A DNA stretch of 49,090 nucleotides from Blastococcus fimeti. GTDB lineage: Bacteria > Actinomycetota > Actinomycetes > Mycobacteriales > Geodermatophilaceae. The stretch lies in assembly GCA_900102115.1 (NCBI GenBank), contig FNAW01000012.1, forward strand, positions 1 to 49,090. Direction: 5' to 3'. Shown piece by piece: positions 37,835-46,951 of the stretch (position 1 is the stretch's first letter; each line of letters starts with the position of its first letter). Both the position numbers and the translations under genes were made by a program. Under the pieces are notes generated by a model. It saw only the letters and a list, made by a program, of their open reading frames with translations. It had not been told where the DNA came from and ran no database searches.

Positions 37835-38944
37835 ATGTCTTATTTTTATCTTTCTTGTGATGCACCTGAACCTTGACTTATAGGTTTCCAAGATGGTGCA
37901 TCTCCTACTTTTGAAGGAATTACTGAACTACATGATACTATCTTTTTCTACCTACTTCTTATTGGAGTAGGTGTAGCATGAATGCTAGCTAGTGTTGTTT
38001 ACAGTTTTTCAAGATCACGATCTCCTATTAGCCATCGATATTACAATCATGGAACTCTTATTGAACTTATTTGAACTATTTCACCAGCTCTTATTCTTGT
38101 AGCTATTGCATTTCCTTCATTTAAGCTACTTTATCTTATGGATTATTCAACTGTTAATATATCTTATCCCATATATTAACACTTCGTCCGATAAAAACTA
38201 AAATTTTTATGTTAATATTTTTATATGCTTAAAACACATTATTCACGTTCTTTTCCTCTCAATCTAAATTATATGATCTTTAAGGTCTTATCATTAACGT
38301 GTAATTTTGTGAATAAGCAGGCTAAAAAGCCTCAGAGACTCTACAAAAAAAGCGAAATTATTTAAACTAAATATATAGCTATAATATAGTCCACTTTACA
38401 TATAGTATCTAATGTTTTTATATAAAATATTATATCCCCCAAACCACGCTACCCCTATCAAATATTTGATAGGGGGTAGTGTGGTTTGGGGGTATTGTAA
38501 TTGTTAAAGGAAGTAATTAGTCCTTCAATGACTATTAAGGTTGTTGGACACCAATGATACTGAAGTTACGAACTTTCAGATTTTGTAGATGAAGACGGTG
38601 AATCAATTGAATACGATTCATACATGGTACCTGATTCAGATCTTGAAGATGGTCAACTTCGACTACTAGAAGTAGATAACCGAGTTGTTATTCCTACTGA
38701 CACACATGTACGATTTGTAGTAACTGGTGCTGACGTTATTCATGATTTTAGAGTACCATCACTTGGTCTTAAGATTGACGCTACTCCAGGGCGTCTAAAC
38801 CAAACATCAGTACTAGCTCAACGAGAAGGTGTATATTACGGACAATGTTCTGAACTATGTGGTGTATACCATGGATTTATGCCGATTTCGGTAGAGGTTG
38901 TAGGCCTTGACGATTATCTAGAATGGCTAGACTCCCAAACATAA
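37835..38944 (+). CDS. cox2: Cytochrome c oxidase subunit 2 (2 exons)
   Basis: Carries the CuA centre that accepts electrons from cytochrome c (247 aa). Exons: 37835-38143 and 38510-38944. Visible: HGTLIELIWTISPALILVAIAFPSFKLLYLMD|EVISPSMTIKVVGHQWYWSYE, then the CuA ligands in DF-x-VPSLGLKIDATPGRLNQ and YYGQCSELCGVYHGFMP. The x at 38750-38752 is AGA in HDFAVPS, one of the most conserved alanines of the protein. The arginines in THVRF, PGRLN and AQREG are CGN. No AAA or UUR codons. Confidence 0.96.
38144..38509 (+). other. cox2 intron, group I with hairpin element
   Basis: Exon end GAT, intron end AAG. R CCTCAGAGACTCTAC and S TAATATAGTCC are visible. It contains the palindrome 38436-38492. 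366 nt, no ORF. Confidence 0.82.
38436..38492. repeat. Palindromic element, family 2, in the cox2 intron
   Basis: CCCCCAAACCACGCTACCCC pairs with GGGGGTAGTGTGGTTTGGGGG. Apex TATCAAATATTTGATA. Confidence 0.87.
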
Positions 38945-38954
38945 TATTATTACT

Positions 38955-39974
38955 ATGTCTATAAGTAATTTTCTTATTAATAGAGTTTGAAAGATTAATC
39001 CATTTATTGAAGTTCTTGCTGTTATTGTACCTCTTCTTCTAGGTGTTGCCTTTATGACAATTATTGAACGAAAGGTACTTGCCGGTATGCAACGACGAGT
39101 TGGACCGAATACTGTAGGTGCTTATGGGGTACTTCAACCGTTTGCTGACGCTCTTAAGCTAGTTATAAAGGAAACAGTTGTACCTTCACTTTCACATTCA
39201 GTTCTTTTCTATCTAGCTCCAAGTCTAGCTCTGATTTTTAGTCTACTAGGTTGAGCAGTAATGCCTCTAGGACCAGGTCTTGTTCTAAGAGATCTAGAAC
39301 TAGGTGTACTTTATACTCTAGCTGTATCATCTATGGGTGTATATGGAGTACTTCTAGCAGGTTGATCTGCTAATAGTAAGTATGCATTTCTAGGAGGTCT
39401 TCGATCTACAGCTCAAATGATTTCATATGAACTTATTCTAGGGTCAGCGGTACTAGTAGTAGTAATGCTCTCAGGATCTCTAAATTATACCGAAATTGTC
39501 GAAAGACAACAATCAGTATGATTTATTGTACCTCTAAGACCTATGTTTATTCTTTATGTTATTTCTGTACTAGCTGAAACAAATCGAACACCTTTTGATC
39601 TACCTGAAAGAGAATCAGAACTTGTATCAGGTTTTAATACAGAACATAGTGCTATGCCTTTTGTACTTTTCTTTCTAGCTGAATATGCTTCTATTGTACT
39701 TATGAGTACTCTAACAGCTCTATTCTTTCTAGGAGGTTGAGGTATTCCTGAAATTTTTAATAATGAAACGATCTTCTCTATTGCTTCTATTATTCTTGGA
39801 CTTAAGACTTGTCTTTCATGTTTTGGATTTGTTTGATTCCGAGCTACACTTCCTCGAGTTCGATGAGATACTCTAATGACTTTCTGTTGAACTCAAGCAC
39901 TACCACTAGCTATTAGAATAGTTCTACTAGTTCCTAGTCTTCTTATTGCTTTCGATGTAGTCCCTTGTTATTAA
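38955..39974 (+). CDS. nad1: NADH dehydrogenase subunit 1
   Basis: Quinone-site membrane subunit of complex I (339 aa, intronless). Conserved: FMTIIERKVLAGMQRRVGPN, GVLQPFADALKL, AETNRTPFDLPE-x-ESELVSGFNTEHSAMPF and FRATLPRVRWD. The x at 39609-39611 is AGA in PEAESEL, while the arginines of ERK, QRR, TNR and PRVR are CGA. All lysines are AAG. It starts ten bases after cox2 and ends TAT TAA before trnI, suggesting a cox2-nad1-trnI transcript punctuated by the tRNA. Confidence 0.96.
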
Positions 39975-40016
39975 TTCACAAATATATATAAACGTATAAA
40001 ATATAAGTATTCTTAC

Positions 40017-40089
40017 AGGCGTGTAGCACAAGTGGTTAGTGCAGGTCGTTGATATCGGCCCTATCTAGGTTCGAGTCCTGGCACGCCTA
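40017..40089 (+). tRNA. trnI(gau): tRNA-Ile (GAU)
   Basis: Acceptor AGGCGTG/CACGCCT, anticodon stem GGTCG/CGGCC with loop TTGATAT. Confidence 0.95.
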
Positions 40090-40228
40090 TTTAAAATAAA
40101 TCAGGGTATATTATGGATAGACAGTATATTCAGGGTATATTATATATAAATAATAAATAAGGATAGAGTATATGTTATATCTGATAGACAACAATGGATA
40201 ATAAAAATATCGTCATTAGTATTTTCAA

Positions 40229-40288
40229 CCCCCGCGCGCGAGCACGCCCAACTGAAAGTTCGGTTGCGGCTGCTCGTCGCGCGGGGGG
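40229..40288. repeat. Palindromic element, family 1, GAGCA variant (twin 1)
   Basis: CCCCCGCGCGCGAGCACGCCC with GCTGCTCGTCGCGCGGGGGG. Identical to 40415-40474, including the following ATGTTTTTATCTT. Confidence 0.88.
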
Positions 40289-40414
40289 ATGTTTTTATCT
40301 TGAATTATACTCATCTTGAATTATACTCATTTACAATGTTTTTATCTTTAATTATACTGATTTTCAATTATACTCATTATCAATGTTTTTATCTTGAATA
40401 ATACTAATTTTCAA

Positions 40415-40474
40415 CCCCCGCGCGCGAGCACGCCCAACTGAAAGTTCGGTTGCGGCTGCTCGTCGCGCGGGGGG
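40415..40474. repeat. Palindromic element, family 1, GAGCA variant (twin 2)
   Basis: Tandem-like duplicate of 40229-40288, about 186 bp downstream. The flanking motif array is shared (TTTTCAA before, ATGTTTTTATCTT after), so a whole segment was duplicated. Confidence 0.88.
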
Positions 40475-40673
40475 ATGTTTTTATCTTCATTATACTCATC
40501 TTCAATGTTTTTATCTTTAATTATACTCATCTTCAATGTTTTTATCTTCAATAACGCTTTTTGCAATAACAAATAACACTCATTTCCAATAACGTTAATT
40601 TTCAATAATACTCATTTTAAATAACGCTTATTATTATATTATATTGTAATACAACTACAGATAATAAAAATAT

Positions 40674-40732
40674 CCCCCCGCGCGGCGGGCAGCCGCAACC
40701 GATGGTCGGTTGTGCGTGCCCACGCGCGGGGG
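40674..40732. repeat. Palindromic element, family 1, simple
   Basis: Differs from 33751-33809 mainly at the apex (CGATGGTCG against CGATAGTCG). Confidence 0.88.
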
Positions 40733-40862
40733 ATCGGAATTCATTCTCAACAACAGATTATAAAAATATCGGAATTCATTCTCAACAACAGATTATAAAA
40801 ATATCGTCATTTACTCTCAATTACAGATTATAAAAATATCGTTATTCATTCTCAACTACAGT

Positions 40863-40919
40863 CCCCGCCCGACGGGCAGCCGCAACCGAACATTCGGTTG
40901 GGCGTGCCCGCGGGCGGGT
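40863..40919. repeat. Palindromic element, family 1
   Basis: CCCCGCCCGACGGGCAGCCGC pairs with GGCGTGCCCGCGGGCGGG. Apex AACCGAACATTCGGTT. Confidence 0.87.
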
Positions 40920-41357
40920 ATTATAAAAAGATCGTCATTTACTCTCAACTGGGAGAATAAAAATATCGTTATCTAATCTCAACTGGGATAATAAAAATAT
41001 TACTTAACAAAATATGCACTGAACTTATATAAGTGTATCACCTTAGCTGTGTTACTTTATGCAATATGTAATTTCATAAATAACACTCTGCCCTTTAATA
41101 TATTTTCTAGGTGTGGAGTTTATAATATTATGTGGATTGTATAAAGTAAGTTATAAAAAAATGATAGATAAAATGCATTACCCGCCACCCAAAAAACCCC
41201 ATCAAAAGATAACCCCCACTAAAAATTAATTATTTTTAGTGGGGTGATCAGATAGGGTGGTTTGGGGGTCGGGTTAATAGAGATTAGATCTTGGCCTCGG
41301 CCGGATGATGTTTTTGTTTTTATTTTTCTTCAATGTAATTGATTATTATAGAATATA
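40920..41357. other. Spacer before cox3
   Basis: Two reverse motif units (GGGAGAATAAAAATATCG), AT-rich sequence and the palindrome 41181-41273. No gene. Confidence 0.55.
41181..41273. repeat. Palindromic element, family 2, nested
   Basis: CCCGCCACCCAAAAAACCCC outer left arm, GGGTGGTTTGGGGGTCGGG right arm. Inner GATAACCCCCACTAAAAATT level. Confidence 0.8.
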
Positions 41358-42233
41358 ATGGGTAACGCTATTAATACTACTAGTCAACATAGATCACTTA
41401 GTGAATTTACTACTAATACTATTAGACATTTCCGTACTCTTTTTCCATCTCATACTAACCATCTTACTAGAGAATCACCTTGGCCTATTTATACTTCAGG
41501 AGCGGTTCTTTCAATGCTATCTAGTGCTGCTCTTTGATTCAACGGTGTTTATTATAGCGGTACTGTACTACTTCTTTGTATGCTTTCAACAGTTGCTGCT
41601 ATGACTCTTTGGTGGGCTGATGTTAATAAGGAAGGTACTACTATGGGTCATCATACTCGGGTTGTTCAAAACTGTCTTGCTATAGGAGTTGCTCTATTTA
41701 TTGTTACAGAAGCTTCAGCTTTTCTATCAATTTTCTGGGCTTATTTCCATTCTTCTCTAGCACCTACAGTTGAACTAGGTACTCAATGACCTCCAGTTGG
41801 TGTTATGGCTCTTAGTCCTCTAGCTGTTCCTGCTCTTAATACTATTCTTCTGGTAAGTAGTGGAGCTACTGTAACATATGCTCATCATGCACTATTCCAA
41901 AAGTCTCGAGAAAGAATGCTACAAGGTCTACTACTAACAGTTATTCTTGCAATTATTTTTACTTTCCTACAAGGGTTTGAATATGCTGTAAGAGGTTTTA
42001 GTATGACAGATGGTGCTTACGGATCATGTTTCTATTTTGGTACAGGTACTCATGGTGTTCATGTTCTGGTGGGAACAATTTTCATTGCAGTTGGTCTGGT
42101 TCGTGGTGTAATGTACCATTATACAAGTGAAACACACGTTGGACTAGAAGCTAGTATCCTCTATTGGCATTTTGTCGATGCTGTATGACTAGCGCTGTAT
42201 CTTATGGTCTACTGATGAGGAAGTTACTTGTAG
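41358..42233 (+). CDS. cox3: Cytochrome c oxidase subunit 3
   Basis: Core membrane subunit of complex IV (290-291 aa). Conserved: ESPWPIYTSGA, WWADVNKEGTTMGHHT, EASAFLSIFWAYFHSSLAPTVE, TVTYAHHALFQ, GSCFYFGTGTHGVHVLVGT and ILYWHFVDAVWLALYLMVYWWGS. AGA stands at positions compatible with Ala (LT-x-ESPWP, SRE-x-MLQG). The frame ends GGA AGT TAC TTG TAG. The TTG (42228-42230) is the only UUR codon in the gene, directly before TAG. The N-terminal start at 41358 is the first ATG in frame. Confidence 0.95.
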
Positions 42234-42464
42234 TTATGACGCTATATCTGTCTTCATTCACTATCTCTTTTTTCATTTGAAATTATTTTTGTGTTAGTCC
42301 CTTTCAGTAATGGTTAAGCGTCTATAAGGGCTTTTATTTTAATTATAAGAATGTTCGAGAATACCTTGTCAATGTTTTACTAGCAATTTATTTAAACGTA
42401 TCTATGTTTTAATAATATAAAGTCTATATATAAAAAGATTATTCGAAAAACCTAAGAGTAAAAG
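42234..42464. other. Spacer after cox3
   Basis: AT-rich, no gene seen. Confidence 0.5.
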
Positions 42465-42533
42465 ACGCTCTAGTGTAAAGGTAGCACATTGACCCTTCAC
42501 GTCAATAGTTCGGGTTCGATCCCCGAGAGCGTT
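42465..42533 (+). tRNA. trnE(uuc): tRNA-Glu (UUC)
   Basis: Acceptor ACGCTCT/AGAGCGT, anticodon stem TTGAC/GTCAA with loop CCTTCAC, T stem CGGG/CCCG. Confidence 0.94.
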
Positions 42534-42980
42534 AATATTGAGTTTAAAAATATAAATTAAACAGAGGTAAATAGAATGTTTTTATAGAATGTTTTATAGA
42601 ATGTTTTTATAGACCCTCTCCATAACAATTCGGTGGTGGGTGATAAATATTGTGGAATTTATAATAGTGATTAACGGTCATTCATAATATCAGAATAAGA
42701 ATATGGTCAGTGTCCATGGTCAATGTTTTTATAATCCCTGTAATGGTATACTCGATAAACAGGTCAATGTTTTTATAGAATAACTGGTCAATGTCTATAA
42801 AATTTCTGTGATGATATACTCGATAAACAGGTCAATGTTTTTATAATCCATTTATCCCCTATCCAACTCCACTCAACTGGTCTATAATAAATACTCGATA
42901 AACAGGAAAATATATTCTTAAGTGTTTTATAATAAATACTCGATAAACAGGAAAATGTTTTTATAATCCAAAAAAGGTAA
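42534..42980 (+). repeat. Forward-oriented motif array
   Basis: AGAATGTTTTTATAGA, CTCGATAAACAGGTCAATG and TTTTTATAATCCA units repeated from 42575 to 42970. No gene. Confidence 0.72.
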
Positions 42981-43098
42981 CCCGACCCCCGAACCACCCG
43001 ATCAAAAAATAACCCCCCACCCCTAAAGGGGGGGGGAAATGTAATGAATTAATTTTTAGGGGTGGGGGTGATTAGATGGGGTGTGTTGGGTGGCGGGT
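42981..43098. repeat. Palindromic element, family 2, nested
   Basis: CCCGACCCCCGAACCACCC outer left arm and GGTGTGTTGGGTGGCGGG right arm. Inner CCCCCCACCCCTAAAGGGGG plus TTAATT levels. Confidence 0.8.
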
Positions 43099-43298
43099 CA
43101 ATATTTGTTATATTTTTTGAAAAGTGGTTTATATTAACTTATAATAATAATATAAAAATAAGTTTATGTCAATCTTTTTATTATCAATAGCACTTGCCAA
43201 ATCATACTTTACACCCTATATTCTTTAGGTTTACATTATATATATAAGTTAGCATAATAAATAAATATCTAAAAGCATATATTAATTAAGTAACAGCG

Positions 43299-43369
43299 GT
43301 CTGTATAGTTAAGGGGTTTAACACGGGTCTTGTAAACCCGCGACCGTGGTTCAAATCCACGTGCAGACA
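43299..43369 (+). tRNA. trnT(ugu): tRNA-Thr (UGU)
   Basis: Acceptor GTCTGTA/TGCAGAC, anticodon stem CGGGT/ACCCG with loop CTTGTAA. Confidence 0.94.
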
Positions 43370-43491
43370 AAAAGGTGTACCTCACATGATACCTTATACT
43401 CAATTTACGTCATTTCATGTGAAATAATATGCGTAAGGGTGTGAGATTTTGGAGAATAAAAATATCGTTTAAAATAGGTATTTTAAAATAG

Positions 43492-43549
43492 CCCCCCGCC
43501 CGACGGGCAGCCGCAATCAAATTTTGATTGTGCGTGCCCGCGGGCGGGT
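43492..43549. repeat. Palindromic element, family 1
   Basis: CCCCCCGCCCGACGGGCAGCC pairs with GTGCGTGCCCGCGGGCGGG. Apex CAATCAAATTTTGATTG. It lies just before trnH. Confidence 0.87.
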
Positions 43550-43561
43550 ACGTTTAAAATA

Positions 43562-43635
43562 GGTAGTTTTAGCTCAATCGGTAGAGCGCTTCTCTGTGGA
43601 TGAAGAGGCCCAGGGTTCGAATCCCTGAAGTTACC
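43562..43635 (+). tRNA. trnH(gug): tRNA-His (GUG) with encoded G-1
   Basis: Acceptor GTAGTTT/AAGTTAC, anticodon loop CTGTGGA in CTTCT/TGAAG, T stem CAGGG/CCCTG. A G precedes position 1 and C is the discriminator, giving the G-1:C73 pair needed by HisRS directly from the DNA. Confidence 0.92.
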
Positions 43636-44052
43636 CTTTATAAAAATATATATAAGAGGTCATATAGGCAGTAAAAATCGATAATGGATTTTCAATACTT
43701 TGATTACACCTCTATTCTTATTCTTACACTAACTACCACTAAACTCACCAATCCCACATTTTCACCCAGCAAACTCCATCAAAGTTTGTCGAGATTCTTT
43801 GGATCGGGGCGTATTAGAAGTTGGTGAAAAGGGTTTTGACTATTTTGGATTATATAATTAAAGTAAAGAAATGAAAAGATGGGAAAGTCTTAACGGGGTA
43901 TCATTAATTATCAAAAATGGCGAAAGCTGTGGTATTATCAACTTTTTATACAGTATAAAAAAATTATTTGTAAATTATATCCCTGCTTTATATGGCGTGT
44001 GTGGATGTTTATAAGTATTTTTTGTGATGTTCCTTTTAATTGCCCTTTGTAA
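43636..44052. other. Spacer after trnH
   Basis: No protein gene. GATGGGAAAGTCTTAACGGGG near 43879 faintly resembles the CR-I motif of RNase P RNA, but I cannot place a CR-V partner with confidence. Confidence 0.4.
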
Positions 44053-44150
44053 CCCCCGCGCGCGGGCACGCACAATCAACACACCCCACAATATAAATTT
44101 ATTAAATTTATAGTGTGGAGGTGGATTGCGGCTGCTCGACGCGCGGGGGG
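44053..44150. repeat. Palindromic element, family 1 with loop insert
   Basis: CCCCCGCGCGCGGGCACGCAC with GCGGCTGCTCGACGCGCGGGGG. The loop holds ACACCCCACAATATAAATTT and its partner. The left arm reads GGGCA while the right reads TGCTC, a half-changed step. Confidence 0.83.
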
Positions 44151-44401
44151 ATGTTTTATACAACTTCGGCTAAAATGTCGTAATATTTATTGGTTGTATA
44201 TTGCAATTACAAATTACTTAACTATAAATATACCTTCTTTAAGGGGGCTTTATTTTAACGAGTAATAAGTTTATCAAGAGAATCGGTTTATCGACATTAG
44301 ATACTTAAATTGACTTATAACTGAACTATTAGACCCTCAGAATATCAACTAAAGAATATTAAGGGTAAGACTTAAACGTAATATTTTTAGAATCCAGTTA
44401 A

Positions 44402-44473
44402 ATCGCGGTAGCTCAATGGTCAGAGCGTTTCATTCATAACGTAAAAGTATAGGTTCGATTCCTGTCCGCGATA
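44402..44473 (+). tRNA. trnM(cau): Second tRNA with CAU anticodon (Met, or Ile reading AUA)
   Basis: Acceptor ATCGCGG/CCGCGAT is perfect and the D arm is GCTC/GAGC. Anticodon loop TTCATAA sits in a poorly paired stem (TTTCA/CGTAA). It could be the elongator tRNA-Met or a lysidine-modified tRNA-Ile; AUA codons are used in the genes. Confidence 0.75.
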
Positions 44474-45053
44474 ATTAATTTTCTTACAATTATAATACGA
44501 AACCCCCTCACTCTTAATAATCGTATCAAATATTGAGGAGGTGGATTATAAAAACATTCTATAAACATTCTATAAAACATTTTCTAAACATTTTTAACGA
44601 ATTATAAAACGTTGACCTTTTACAGAGATTCTGCACTATCTCTACCATTGTTATATCCACTATATTCATATACACATATTTTTATCTTTCCTATCAAATA
44701 ACCACTTTATTCTTGAGATAGAGGCTGGATTATAAAAACATTGACCCCCTATAACATATACTTTGATACGTATTTATACCCTATAAAAACATTCATCCGT
44801 ATTTATATTTATAACCTATATATTATGTTCTAATAACATACACATTTTAACATGGTTTAACGGATTATAAAAACATATTGTTTGTTCCGTATTAGAGACA
44901 CTATAAAAACATTAGAGAAATCTGTTATATTATTAGAGTATCTTTATATATTTTTGCTTACAATAACGGATTATAAAAACATTGATACATGTTAGAACGG
45001 ATTATAAAAACATTCATACAGGTATATCTGATATTTGATCTATTTTTAAATTA
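44474..45053 (-). repeat. Reverse-oriented motif array
   Basis: CGGATTATAAAAACATTGA units repeated about ten times between 44540 and 45020. No gene. Confidence 0.7.
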
Positions 45054-45137
45054 TGGAAACTAGCAGAGTCGAACTGCTAAGGGATATTTCCCGCTTAGTT
45101 AGCAACCAAGTTACCTCGCCAATAGTTGTGAATTTCC
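45054..45137 (-). tRNA. trnS(gcu): tRNA-Ser (GCU), reads AGY
   Basis: Read on the - strand: acceptor GGAAATT/AGTTTCC, anticodon stem CTTGG/CTAAG with loop TTGCTAA, long variable arm GGGAAATATCCC. It reads AGU/AGC as serine, so the AGN box is split between Ser and Ala. Confidence 0.93.
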
Positions 45138-45226
45138 GTTTTTTTGGACCTTTTTATCCTTTTAACCTTATTATATCTTATCCTATTTAGATTATTACTT
45201 TTTAAATCCCCCCCTCTAAATAACCA

Positions 45227-45320
45227 CCCGACCCCCAAACCACCCCACCTCATCACACCACACATAAATGAATTCATTTATTGTGGTGTTATGTTTTGGT
45301 GTGGTGTGTTGGGGGGCGGG
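45227..45320. repeat. Palindromic element, family 2, nested
   Basis: CCCGACCCCCAAACCACCCC outer arm. Inner ATCACACCACACATAAATGA level with its complement. Confidence 0.82.
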
Positions 45321-45542
45321 CCACTAAATAATTTTTACTTTCACTTAGTACTCCCGGAGAATAAAAAGATTGGTCTACTTAGTCTATCGTATTATTTGGA
45401 TTTAGGGTCGATTTTTAATACACTACCTACCTTTAATTTAGATGATCCTACGACCGCGCGCATAACATATAAAAACATTCATTCATTGACCTATTAGAGA
45501 TACTACACTAAATTAAGCTTTATTTTATATATATTTTATAAT

Positions 45543-45596
45543 CCCGAAGCCCGAACCACCCTATCAAAATTTTGATAGGGTGTGTCGGTCGGCGGG
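45543..45596. repeat. Palindromic element, family 2, simple
   Basis: CCCGAAGCCCGAACCACCC with GGGTGTGTCGGTCGGCGGG. Apex TATCAAAATTTTGATA. Confidence 0.82.
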
Positions 45597-45617
45597 AAAT
45601 CTTTTTATCGTTTTTTT

Positions 45618-45690
45618 TAAATGGTGTGAGCTACGATCTCACGACAAACTGATTAAGAATCAGCTGCTCTACCAACTGAGCTAACCACTT
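45618..45690 (-). tRNA. trnK(cuu): tRNA-Lys (CUU), the only lysine tRNA found
   Basis: Read on the - strand: acceptor AAGTGGT/ACCATTT, D arm GCTC/GAGC, anticodon stem GCTGA/TCAGT with loop TTCTTAA, T stem GTGAG/CTCAC. The C at position 34 should restrict it to AAG, in line with the total lack of AAA in the core genes. Confidence 0.92.
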
Positions 45691-45757
45691 TAGATACCCT
45701 TAAATACATTCACCCACGTATATAACACATTTTGGATTACTTTTATAATATATTTCA

Positions 45758-45829
45758 CTGACCCCCAATGATTCGAACATTGAATATCCACGTCCAAGGC
45801 GTGGCGGGCTACCATTACCCTAGAGGTCA
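45758..45829 (-). tRNA. trnQ(uug): tRNA-Gln (UUG)
   Basis: Read on the - strand: acceptor TGACCTC/GGGGTCA, anticodon stem CCACG/CGTGG with loop CCTTGGA. Position 33 is then C instead of the nearly universal U. A UGG (Pro) reading would break the stem, and trnP is found elsewhere. Confidence 0.85.
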
Positions 45830-45914
45830 ACTAATCTTTTTATTTTAACTGCATTTATTATATTGACATAAACATTAAACATACATTCATGTTCTAGATG
45901 GATTATAAAAACAT

Positions 45915-46013
45915 CCCCTCGCGCGCGGGCACGCACAATCAACACAAACCCCACACAAAAATGAATTCATTTTTTTTGTGGGGTGTGGATTGCGGCTGCT
46001 CGACGCGCGGGGG
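45915..46013. repeat. Palindromic element, family 1 with loop insert
   Basis: CCCCTCGCGCGCGGGCACGC with GCGGCTGCTCGACGCGCGGGGG. The loop holds AAACCCCACACAAAAATGAA and its partner. Relative of 44053-44150. Confidence 0.84.
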
Positions 46014-46047
46014 ATTTAAAACAGGACTTTTACTTTTGAATGATTTT

Positions 46048-46130
46048 TGACAAAAAGAGGACTCGAACCTCCAATGGGATTAACCCGACAAGTTTACAGC
46101 TTGCTCCCTAACCAATTAGGGGTCTTTGTC
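46048..46130 (-). tRNA. trnY(gua): tRNA-Tyr (GUA)
   Basis: Read on the - strand: acceptor GACAAAG/TTTTGTC, anticodon stem GCAAG/CTTGT with loop CTGTAAA, long variable arm. Confidence 0.93.
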
Positions 46131-46287
46131 TTTAGATTATTTTTCTTTTCGTGTTTTACCTGTTTATTTATTACTATTTTTATACCCTACATACCATACC
46201 ACATTAGATCATTCTGCCATTCATGAAAAAAAGATCCCCCGACCTAAGGGTTATTTAAAGGTAGACGGATGATTTTTGGAAGGGTTT

Positions 46288-46358
46288 TGCCTCTGCGAGG
46301 AGTCGAACCACGCCCTCGTAAACTTCAACTACGCGCTCTACCGATGAGCTACAAAGGC
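46288..46358 (-). tRNA. trnF(gaa): tRNA-Phe (GAA)
   Basis: Read on the - strand: acceptor GCCTTTG/CAGAGGC, anticodon stem CGTAG/TTACG with loop TTGAAGT. Confidence 0.93.
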
Positions 46359-46366
46359 CTAGTTTA

Positions 46367-46439
46367 TGGAGACACTGAGACTCGAACTCAGGCAGCTGTG
46401 ATGCAAACACAGAATACTACCAAACTATATTATATCCCC
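46367..46439 (-). tRNA. trnA(ugc): tRNA-Ala (UGC)
   Basis: Read on the - strand: acceptor GGGGATA/TGTCTCC with G3:U70 and A73, anticodon stem CTGTG/CACAG with loop TTTGCAT, T stem CTGAG/CTCAG. It reads GCN and is the likely parent of the UCU tRNA at 34648. Confidence 0.94.
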
Positions 46440-46654
46440 CTATATACCCATATAATACTCACACGAGAACGAGATTGTTAGCTATAAACATATTAATATA
46501 AAGCCCACTTATACGTTTAATTAATGACCCATTCTCAATAACCCTTTTTTCATCACACCATATTGAAAGAGGGTATGATTTTGTAGTGCAACGTATAAAC
46601 GTAAACATACAAGAAATACATATTTTTATCATAGAGAGTGTGTATTGTTTAATA

Positions 46655-46742
46655 GGATTGATAGCCAAGTGGTTGTACGGCGCCGTACTTGAAATACGGT
46701 TGCGCTTCATCGCGCACGGAGGTTCGAATCCTTCTCAGTCCG
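46655..46742 (+). tRNA. trnS(uga): tRNA-Ser (UGA), reads UCN
   Basis: Acceptor GGATTGA/TCAGTCC, anticodon stem CCGTA/TACGG with loop CTTGAAA, long variable arm GCGC...GCGC. Confidence 0.95.
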
Positions 46743-46837
46743 AACTGAAATTCTAATCTTTTTATGATCCATTATCACGAGATACACGAGACTTAAAATT
46801 AATACTGTTTAAAGTATACATGATAATATACAAATAT

Positions 46838-46918
46838 CGCCCCAAATTCCCCCCCCCAAAGGGGGGGAATTACGGGCAGCCGCAATCAAATTTTGATTGT
46901 GCGTGCCCGCGGGCGGGG
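46838..46918. repeat. Palindromic element, family 1 with a family 3 left arm
   Basis: CGCCCCAAATTCCCCCCCCC/GGGGGGGAATTA hairpin fused to GGGCAGCCGCAATC...GATTGTGCGTGCCCGCGGGCGGGG. The left outer arm of a family 1 unit has been interrupted by another hairpin. Confidence 0.82.
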
Positions 46919-46951
46919 TATCGTGTAGAGGGGTCTATATTTTATAAAAAG

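Larger units (their letters stand above)
40090..40862. other. Spacer between trnI and cox3, first part
   Basis: Reverse motifs up to about 40210, forward (ATGTTTTTATCTTCAATT units) from 40289 to 40560, reverse again after about 40660. Three family 1 elements are embedded. No gene. Confidence 0.65.
45138..45617. other. Spacer
   Basis: AT-rich with hairpin elements 45227-45320 and 45543-45596. No gene. Confidence 0.5.

Noticed and set aside
14362..42233. In-frame TGA codons as stops or frameshifts
   Set aside because: They fall at conserved tryptophans (HIWLP, WWADV, VYWWGS) and trnW(uca) is present.
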